Below the pieces are notes generated by a model that had not been told where the DNA came from, ran no database searches, and saw only the letters and a list, made by a program, of their open reading frames with translations. Position numbers and translations under genes: made by a program. Shown here piece after piece: positions 1 through 4,931 of a DNA stretch of 7,751 nt; the first letter of the stretch is position 1, and the number at the start of each line of letters is the position of its first letter. Origin of the DNA: Calditrichota bacterium (GTDB lineage Bacteria > Calditrichota > Calditrichia > RBG-13-44-9 > J075); assembly GCA_003695285.1 (NCBI GenBank), contig RFIL01000552.1, forward strand, positions 1 to 7,751, read 5' to 3'.

Positions 1-16
1 AAGCGTAATTTTATTC

Positions 17-63
17 CACGAATTTCATGAATTCACACGAATGATTTTTGAGGATACGAATTT
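17..63. repeat. Degenerate CACGAATTT-type short repeats
   Basis: CACGAATTT (17-25), CATGAATTC (26-34), CACGAATGA (36-44) and TACGAATTT (55-63) are related nonamers, the first three nearly in tandem. They precede the heptamer block and share the ACG core with its complement. This noncoding region extends to the window edge, so its full length is not visible. Confidence 0.45.
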
Positions 64-84
64 AATCAGCGGAGCAGGATTTGT

Positions 85-133
85 TTCGTGGTTCGTGTTG
101 CGTGGTACGTGAAACGTAAAGCGTAAAATGTAA
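85..133. repeat. Seven tandem degenerate heptamers
   Basis: Seven consecutive 7-bp units read TTCGTGG, TTCGTGT, TGCGTGG, TACGTGA, AACGTAA, AGCGTAA and AATGTAA, with a central CGT kept in six of seven and a gradual drift of the flanking bases. AGCGTAA also occurs at 2-8. The block lies in the noncoding stretch after the response-regulator gene. The function is unknown; short tandem heptamer blocks of other sequence are known in cyanobacterial intergenic DNA. Confidence 0.65.
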
Positions 134-138
134 TATTA

Positions 139-172
139 TTTTCCCTTTTCCTTTTCCCTTTTGCCATTTTCC
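139..172. repeat. Pyrimidine tract with 6-7-nt period
   Basis: Units TTTTCCC, TTTTCC, TTTTCCC, TTTTGCC and ATTTTCC follow one another on the plus strand, just 5 bp after the heptamer block. On the transcribed strand this is a purine run of AAAAGG type. It may be a slippage-generated tract; no coding role is visible. Confidence 0.55.
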
Positions 173-244
173 TTTTTATTTTGATCTTTATTCACTCACC
201 AGCCACTGCTTGCAGCCACCTCCAATTTCCCCTTCCCCTCTCTA

Positions 245-1588
245 TCACGGCTTCATCCCAAAGCGCTCCATCATGGAGTAGAGCCGACGTCGGGTTATCC
301 CCAGCAGTTCCGCTGCCCGGGTTTTATTACCCCCCGCTTTTTCCAGCGCCTGACGAATTAATTCCTTCTCAAACTCATCCAGGTGAATCCCTTCCTCCGG
401 TAGTTCAAACCATTTTCCGGAAGCAGAACTCAGCGCCCGGGAGGAGCGGATGTTCAATGGCAAATCCTCCACCCGGATGATACCATCGCAGACAATGGCG
501 GCTCTTTCAATGGCATTTTGTAATTCCCGCACATTCCCCGGCCAGTCGTAATCCATCAATACCGCCAGCGCCTGACGATCGATACCTCGTGCTGCGGTCT
601 GGCTCAGAAAATGATGCACCAGTTCAGGAATATCCTCCTTCCGTTCACGCAACGGGGGAAGGTAGATGGGAAAGACGTTCAGGCGATAATAAAGGTCGTT
701 CCGAAATTGTCCTTCCTCAACCATCTGTTCCAGGTTCTGATGGGTGGCAGCAATGATGCGCACATCCACCAGGATGCGTTCATTTCCTCCCAAACGATAA
801 ATTTCTTTATTCTGGAGCACCCGCAACAGCTTGGCCTGGGTAGCCAGGCTCATATCGCCAATTTCATCCAGGAAGATGCTGCCCCCGGCGGCCTGTTCAA
901 ACTTTCCGATCCGACGCTGGGTAGCCCCGGTGAAGGCTCCTTTTTCATACCCAAACAATTCACTTTCCAGCAGGTTTTCCGGTAATGCCGCACAGTTTAC
1001 CGTCACAAAGGGTTGATGGGCACGGGGGCTGGCTTCGTGGATGGCCTGAGCCACCAGCTCCTTTCCGGTGCCACTTTCACCACGAATCAGGGTGGTGGCG
1101 TCGTTTTCACTCCCCTTTTTGATCAACCGGTAGATCTCCTGCATCTTCTTGCTTTTTCCAATAATCTTTCGAAAAAAGATGGGTTCGGATTGCGCTGTTT
1201 TCAGTCGCTTGTTTTCTTCCAGAATCTGCTTTTGCTGGATGATACGATGAAGCCGCAGGATTAACTCATCCATTTCAAAAGGTTTGATTAGATAATCATA
1301 GGCTCCTTTTTTGAGGGCTTCCACTGCAGTTTTCTGGGTGGCGTAGGCGGTCATGATGATGACCTCAATGTCGGGATGCCGGGCTTTGATTTCTTCCAGC
1401 AACTGCAACCCATCCATGCCTTCCATGCGCAGATCGGTCACCACCACCTCCGCGGAATGCTCCTGTAACCATTGCAGGGCTTGCTCTCCGGAGGTGCAAT
1501 ATTGCGATTGCAGTTGCTCCAGATTGAGAGCCGCCTGAACGACCTTACAAAATTTTTCCTCATTGTCAACAATCAAAATTTTAGCCAT
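245..1588 (-). CDS. Sigma-54-dependent response regulator (NtrC family)
   Basis: A two-component transcription activator that opens sigma-54 promoters using ATP. Its 447 residues have the standard three-part build. The receiver domain (1-120) has the phospho-acceptor D52 in VVVTDLRM, T80 and K102 in YLIKPFE. The AAA+ domain (about 140-375) has the Walker A GESGTGKE (170-177), the sigma-54 contact loop GAFTGA (217-222), the Walker B SIFLDEIG (237-244) and arginine-finger residues around FRNDLYYRLN (295-304). The C-terminal Fis-type helix-turn-helix (about 403-447) has GGNKTRAAELLGITRRRLY. The acidic pocket reads VDNEE, with Asn at position 9 where Asp is usual. ATG 1588 has only a weak GGGA upstream. 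No histidine kinase is in the window, so its signal and targets are unknown. It is the last gene on the strand before a repeat-rich stretch. Confidence 0.96.
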   Translation of the reverse strand: MAKILIVDNEEKFCKVVQAALNLEQLQSQYCTSGEQALQWLQEHSAEVVVTDLRMEGMDGLQLLEEIKARHPDIEVIIMTAYATQKTAVEALKKGAYDYLIKPFEMDELILRLHRIIQQKQILEENKRLKTAQSEPIFFRKIIGKSKKMQEIYRLIKKGSENDATTLIRGESGTGKELVAQAIHEASPRAHQPFVTVNCAALPENLLESELFGYEKGAFTGATQRRIGKFEQAAGGSIFLDEIGDMSLATQAKLLRVLQNKEIYRLGGNERILVDVRIIAATHQNLEQMVEEGQFRNDLYYRLNVFPIYLPPLRERKEDIPELVHHFLSQTAARGIDRQALAVLMDYDWPGNVRELQNAIERAAIVCDGIIRVEDLPLNIRSSRALSSASGKWFELPEEGIHLDEFEKELIRQALEKAGGNKTRAAELLGITRRRLYSMMERFGMKP

Positions 1589-1751
1589 CAGATTTCATCC
1601 CGCTGGTATAGGTGATACATGTTTCCGGGTTCATTGAAAAGAGAATGTTGTTGTCAAGTGGCAAGAGAGGTTTAAGGGAAGATGATGGAATGCCGGACAT
1701 TCGCTTCAACTGGTTTTGGGTCGTTGGTGTTTATTCGTTTTCAGTTACGCT

Positions 1752-1786
1752 TCAGGTTCTCATGGTATTAGAGGATGAAAACCTGA
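1752..1786 (-). other. 10-bp inverted repeat between the TPR and response-regulator genes
   Basis: TCAGGTTTTC and GAGAACCTGA, in minus-strand orientation, form a 10-bp stem around a 15-nt loop. The single non-Watson-Crick position is a U-G wobble in minus-strand RNA but a C-A mismatch in plus-strand RNA, which favours a role in the minus-strand transcript. No U-run follows, so it is not a standard terminator. It lies about 40 nt after the TPR stop and 165 nt before the response-regulator start. Confidence 0.4.
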
Positions 1787-1823
1787 CCGCCAAATCCCGT
1801 CACATAGACTGATTCGGTGTTAT

Positions 1824-2969
1824 TTACTTTAAAATGGCGCGTAACAGGATCAGGAACCCTTTTTCATGGCTGCGGATGCGTTCCAGATTTTGCCGGGCTT
1901 CGAGAAAATCGGGCGCCAGTGAGAGCGATTTTTCAAATTCCTGGATGGCCTGCAGGTATAGTCCCCGGCTTTTGATTAGATTAAAAGTCCCCAGATCGTT
2001 CCAGTAATCGGCGTAGTTGTTATTCTCACCGGTATCTTTGTTAAAATAGTGTTCATATTTTTCAATGGTGTCAATAGACATCTCTTTCCCGCCAAAGAGA
2101 AAGCGCAGATAGAATTCGTAGATTTTGACCCGATCCGACATAAGGTCCACCAGCCGCAGTTGGAATTGTTCCAGCTGGGGAAGGATCACATCGTGGTTGT
2201 TATCCTTTAGTAATTCCAGTAACTGGTTGAACTCCTGCTGCCAGTGATGCATCCGGTATTTTTTCAAATCGCGCACCTGTTTGAGGTAGATGGACACGCG
2301 GGCAGGAACAGCCACCGCACGGGGATCTTTGACCCCGTCAAGGGCAGATTTATAGAGCGCAACCCCCAGATTGAACTGAGCTTCCACGTAGTTGGGATTG
2401 AGGCGAATGGCCTCTTTAAATAAAGAGGTGGAGTGATCATAGTCCCCTAAAAAGAGATAGGCCAGGCCATAATAATTGAGGAAGTCAGGGTATTTTTCAC
2501 TCATGGAGTAGGCTTTCCGGAAGGTTTCCAGGGCTTCGGCAAAACGACGGGATTTCAGATAACTGATGCCTAATCCGAGATAGGCTCGTACATAGCTGTT
2601 ATCCTGTTCCACAGCAATTTGAAACTGGCGAATGGCTTCATCGTAGAGATTGCGTTGGAGAAACAACACCCCCAGGTAGTAATGGGATTTGGGATGACGA
2701 TAGCGTTCCAGCCGTTCTTCAATATGGTAGAGCGCTTCCAGTTCATCGATGACACTGTTATGGAAATGCTCGGTCACCCCCTGAAGAAATTCATAATCGA
2801 TTTTTCGGGTTTCACTGCGCAGGTCAAATTGATATTCACGGGAGATGAGAAACATCCCTTTTTCAAAAACTTCAGATATGATTTTTCGATGCTCGATCAG
2901 AACACCGGTGTGAACGTGAAACTCGCGATTATCAATCTCGATTTTATCATGCAATCCAAAATTATCCAC
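1824..2969 (-). CDS. Tetratricopeptide-repeat protein, function unknown
   Basis: A soluble helical-repeat protein of about 381 residues with no signal peptide, so probably cytoplasmic and a protein-protein scaffold. Numbering from the upstream in-frame GTG at 2975: an N-terminal region (1-90) of unrecognised type, rich in charged residues and containing FEKGMFLISREYQFD; three consecutive TPR motifs (about 95-128, 129-162 and 163-196), the third ending in the typical AIRLNPNY; the first half of a fourth (197-211); a helical insertion of about 110 residues; and a last TPR (about 321-360) with AIQEFEKSLSLAPDF. I prefer the GTG at 2969 because AGAGG lies 5 nt before it, whereas the same purines abut the GTG at 2975; no ATG occurs until codon 41. 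A TATAAT lies about 40 nt upstream. The partner and role are unknown; the adjacent response regulator is a possible functional neighbour. Confidence 0.88.
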   Translation of the reverse strand: MDNFGLHDKIEIDNREFHVHTGVLIEHRKIISEVFEKGMFLISREYQFDLRSETRKIDYEFLQGVTEHFHNSVIDELEALYHIEERLERYRHPKSHYYLGVLFLQRNLYDEAIRQFQIAVEQDNSYVRAYLGLGISYLKSRRFAEALETFRKAYSMSEKYPDFLNYYGLAYLFLGDYDHSTSLFKEAIRLNPNYVEAQFNLGVALYKSALDGVKDPRAVAVPARVSIYLKQVRDLKKYRMHHWQQEFNQLLELLKDNNHDVILPQLEQFQLRLVDLMSDRVKIYEFYLRFLFGGKEMSIDTIEKYEHYFNKDTGENNNYADYWNDLGTFNLIKSRGLYLQAIQEFEKSLSLAPDFLEARQNLERIRSHEKGFLILLRAILK

Positions 2970-3006
2970 AGCCACCTCTCGCTAAGAAAAATAGAGCAGT
3001 TTGTTG

Positions 3007-3012
3007 ATTATA
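3007..3012 (-). promoter_or_regulatory. TATAAT -10 element upstream of the TPR gene
   Basis: An exact TATAAT on the minus strand lies about 38 nt before the preferred GTG start at 2969, giving a plausible short leader. No convincing -35 lies 16-18 nt further upstream; the nearest TTGACA (3060-3055) is 42 nt away. It may be a weak or activator-dependent promoter, or chance. Confidence 0.3.
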
Positions 3013-3129
3013 TCCCTGATTACCGGCAATGCTCCGATGGATATTGTTCAACGTTGTCAAATTTCATGCCTTACAAATGAGAATTATTCAGTATCATCGA
3101 CAAATATATAGTGGTGATTTACCGTTTAC

Positions 3130-3160
3130 AAAAAAAAGTTTGCGGAATTCAAAAAAACTT
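3130..3160 (-). terminator. Weak intrinsic terminator after the LiaF-like gene
   Basis: In minus-strand RNA AAGUUU (3160-3155) can pair with AAACUU (3141-3136) over a 13-nt loop, running directly into eight U residues (3137-3130). It lies just after the stop codon at 3166. The stem is AT-rich and weak, so readthrough into the TPR gene is likely. Confidence 0.35.
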
Positions 3161-3165
3161 AATGG

Positions 3166-3702
3166 TTAGGAATCGGGAGTTTGAAGATGCCGTGAGTTCT
3201 GATGTCTTCGCTGGAGGATATCATGAAACAGGAATCCAAGACCAATGATGATCAGCACCAGGGGCCAGTATTTATCAACCAGAGTGGCAAATAAATCCGG
3301 AGGAAGCATTTGAAGGTATTCCAGCAAAAATAACACCCCGATACCGAGAAAAACAAAGCCAAAGAGAGCCCCCTCCCAGCGCCGCCGACCCAGAAAATAA
3401 TCCATGTAGCAGGCAAGACTGAGGATCAAGATAAACGAGGAAATGGTTAGTCCGCGTTCCAGCTCGTACAGACCCCACTGCGCGAGGATAAAATATAATC
3501 CGCTAAACATGAGTAATGAGGAGAAGAAGATGCCACGGCGAGGGGTAAGAGAGACACCGCGGATGACTCCGAATAATCCCAGAATAAAAAAACCGTAGCT
3601 TCGAATGAACTCCCAGGTTAGTTCCACATATTCATGGAGAAGAATGGTTACCCCCAGGATGATTAACATAATCCCTGTAATAACGGATACCCGTGATTTC
3701 AT
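3166..3702 (-). CDS. Multi-pass membrane protein, LiaF/DUF5668-like
   Basis: A 178-residue very hydrophobic protein with about six predicted membrane segments (near 5-23, 34-51, 58-76, 86-104, 110-128 and 145-161) and a basic C-terminal tail (RRHQNSRH region). The repeated pattern of a short helix ending in IIxGxxFL or ILGxxxL resembles the N-terminal membrane part of LiaF/DUF5668 proteins, which commonly neighbour PspC-domain genes. It lacks the soluble C-terminal domain of LiaF. It starts at ATG 3702 with GAGGG 5 nt upstream, 19 nt after the PspC-domain gene, so the two are almost surely translated from one message. A partner role in membrane-stress sensing is inferred from context only; it has no catalytic motif that I can see. 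Confidence 0.8.
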   Translation of the reverse strand: MKSRVSVITGIMLIILGVTILLHEYVELTWEFIRSYGFFILGLFGVIRGVSLTPRRGIFFSSLLMFSGLYFILAQWGLYELERGLTISSFILILSLACYMDYFLGRRRWEGALFGFVFLGIGVLFLLEYLQMLPPDLFATLVDKYWPLVLIIIGLGFLFHDILQRRHQNSRHLQTPDS

Positions 3703-3721
3703 AGTAGCCCTCGAGTAACGG

Positions 3722-4369
3722 TTAGGATGCGGTTTGTTCGCTGGATTCTTCCGGAAAAATGAAAATGAAAAGGAGATAAATCAGGATGCCCAGGCCAGCA
3801 GAAGCCAGGGTCAGCAGAATCCAGCCCAGTCTGACCAGTGATGAGTCAATGTTAAAATATTGCGCTAAACCGCCACAGACCCCGGCAATCTTTCGGTCGC
3901 TGCGTGAGCGGAAAATAGACAGCGGTGCCGACACTTCACTCTCATCCTCCCCTCCTTCCTGACTTTTCGAATGAGTGACCAGTAACAGGATTCCGATGGC
4001 AATGAGGAAGATAGCCCAGATGGTGGACCAGGGCAGGTGTCGGATGTAAAAATAATCCAGGATGTGAAGTTCCCGGAAGAGAAGGATGGCACCAATGGCA
4101 ATGAGCAAAATTCCCCATATAAGACTGTTGCTCATTGATTTTTGTTGTGTCGGAGTTTCTTCCTGCTCTGGATTTTCAGGGACGATAATGAGTGCGGCAA
4201 TATAAATGACCAGTCCCAGCCCCCCAAAGAAAATACTGAGAATAAAAAGGATGCGAACCAGGTTGCTATCGATGTTAAAATATTCGGCGATTCCACCACA
4301 TACCCCGCCAATAAACTTATCCTGGCGGGAGCGATAGAGGCGTTTCCGTTCCTGTAGTTCTTCGTTCAT
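3722..4369 (-). CDS. Membrane protein with two PspC domains
   Basis: Likely an inner-membrane envelope-stress protein. The 215 residues contain two clear PspC domains: RLYRSRQDKFIGGVCGGIAE with FNIDSNLVR (about 10-67), and IFRSRSDRKIAGVCGGLAQ with FNIDSSLVR (about 152-207). Each is followed by a long hydrophobic segment (about 40-62 and 180-204). Between them lie two further membrane segments (about 82-98 and 114-132) of DUF5668/LiaF-N style and an acidic linker (about 136-149). In enterobacteria PspC is a single-domain sensor that recruits PspA; the double-domain form here suggests an internal duplication. The two copies share a stretch of identical DNA around the FNIDS codons (near 3849-3862 and 4271-4284). 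ATG 4369 has GAGGG 4 nt upstream. It is followed after 19 nt by another membrane-protein gene and preceded by greA. No PspA or PspB is visible. The family call is firm; the physiological role is inferred. Confidence 0.9.
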   Translation of the reverse strand: MNEELQERKRLYRSRQDKFIGGVCGGIAEYFNIDSNLVRILFILSIFFGGLGLVIYIAALIIVPENPEQEETPTQQKSMSNSLIWGILLIAIGAILLFRELHILDYFYIRHLPWSTIWAIFLIAIGILLLVTHSKSQEGGEDESEVSAPLSIFRSRSDRKIAGVCGGLAQYFNIDSSLVRLGWILLTLASAGLGILIYLLFIFIFPEESSEQTAS

Positions 4370-4395
4370 AAGTCCCTCGATTTTGTTTTTACAAG

Positions 4396-4413
4396 ATCAC
4401 GATGAAGCGTGAT
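4396..4413 (-). other. Perfect 6-bp hairpin between greA and the PspC gene
   Basis: ATCACG and CGTGAT flank a 6-nt loop, making a perfect inverted repeat in the 71-nt gap. No U-run follows in minus-strand RNA, so it is not a classical terminator. It may protect or separate the greA message, act as an operator, or be incidental to the overlapping promoter-like sequence. Confidence 0.4.
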
Positions 4414-4423
4414 AAAAGTTTCA
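4396..4423 (-). promoter_or_regulatory. ECF-sigma-like promoter for the PspC/LiaF-like pair
   Basis: On the minus strand TGAAAC (4423-4418) is followed after exactly 16 nt by CGTG (4401-4398). This closely resembles the TGAAAC-N16-CGTA pattern of ECF sigma factors such as B. subtilis SigW, including a T-run just after the -35. Initiation near 4390 would give a roughly 20-nt leader to ATG 4369. Envelope-stress genes are typical ECF targets. The ECF specificities of this organism are unknown, and the -10 overlaps a hairpin arm, so the match could be coincidental. Confidence 0.35.
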
Positions 4424-4440
4424 GAAAAAGTAACAAGGGA

Positions 4441-4917
4441 TTACATGGGTTCGATGGCCATGATTTCGTATTTCATGGTTCCGGCGGGAACCTGTATTTC
4501 TACTACCTCCCCGACCTTTTTCCCCAGCAGGGATTTAGCCACCGGGGAGGTCACTGAAATTTTCCCCTGACTGAAATCGGATTCCTCCTGAGAGACCAGG
4601 GTGTATTTTACTTCCATGTTGCGATTTAAATCTTTTAACTGAACGGTGGTATAGAGGGCTACTTGCTCACTGGATATCGATTTGGGGTCAATTACTCTGG
4701 CTCGTCGGACTTTTTCTTCTAATTGACTGATTTTCGCTTCCAGGAGAGCGAGGGCTTCCTTGGCAGCATGATATTCGGCATTTTCTTTTAAATCGCCGAA
4801 ATCCCGGGCTTCGGAAATCTTGCGTGATAGTTCCGGTCGTTTGATACTTTTCAATTCGTGAAGTTCAGCCTTTAATTTTTCCAGTCCTTCTCTGGATATA
4901 TAAAACTGTTGAGCCAT
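4441..4917 (-). CDS. greA: Transcription elongation factor GreA
   Basis: Binds the secondary channel of RNA polymerase and stimulates cleavage of backtracked RNA, rescuing stalled complexes. The 158 residues are the family's normal size. The N-terminal coiled-coil hairpin (about 1-75) carries the diagnostic tip motif ARDFGDLKENAEYHAAKE (37-54), with the acidic tip residues D42 and E45 corresponding to D41 and E44 of the E. coli protein. The C-terminal FKBP-like domain contains the conserved SPVAKSLLGKKVGE stretch (124-137). The start at ATG 4917 is supported by a strong GGGAGGAC ribosome-binding site ending 4 nt upstream. That site lies in the 14-nt gap after rel, so co-transcription is nearly certain. 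(p)ppGpp and Gre factors act near the same secondary channel in well-studied bacteria, so the pairing makes functional sense. Confidence 0.97.
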   Translation of the reverse strand: MAQQFYISREGLEKLKAELHELKSIKRPELSRKISEARDFGDLKENAEYHAAKEALALLEAKISQLEEKVRRARVIDPKSISSEQVALYTTVQLKDLNRNMEVKYTLVSQEESDFSQGKISVTSPVAKSLLGKKVGEVVEIQVPAGTMKYEIMAIEPM

Positions 4918-4931
4918 GTAGTCCTCCCGTT

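Noticed and set aside
181..244. Terminator after the response-regulator gene
   Set aside because: Only a short CTGC/GCAG inverted repeat with a 2-nt spacer and no U-run was seen; it cannot form a normal terminator hairpin.
1629..1657. TTGACA on the minus strand as a -35 for the response-regulator gene
   Set aside because: The -35 is exact, but the hexamers at 16-17 nt spacing (AATGAA, ATGAAC) are poor -10 elements, so I did not call a promoter.
1612..1812. 66-codon plus-strand open frame between the TPR and response-regulator genes
   Set aside because: No ribosome-binding site, no recognisable motif, opposite strand to every supported gene, and it covers the inverted repeat at 1752-1786.
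1589..1823. Sigma-54 (-24/-12) promoter before the response regulator
   Set aside because: I looked for TGGCAC with TTGC at the right spacing and found only a partial TTGCCAC, which does not fit.
2619..3080. 153-codon plus-strand open frame over the TPR start
   Set aside because: It is antisense to the TPR coding region over most of its length and lacks a motif or a ribosome-binding site.
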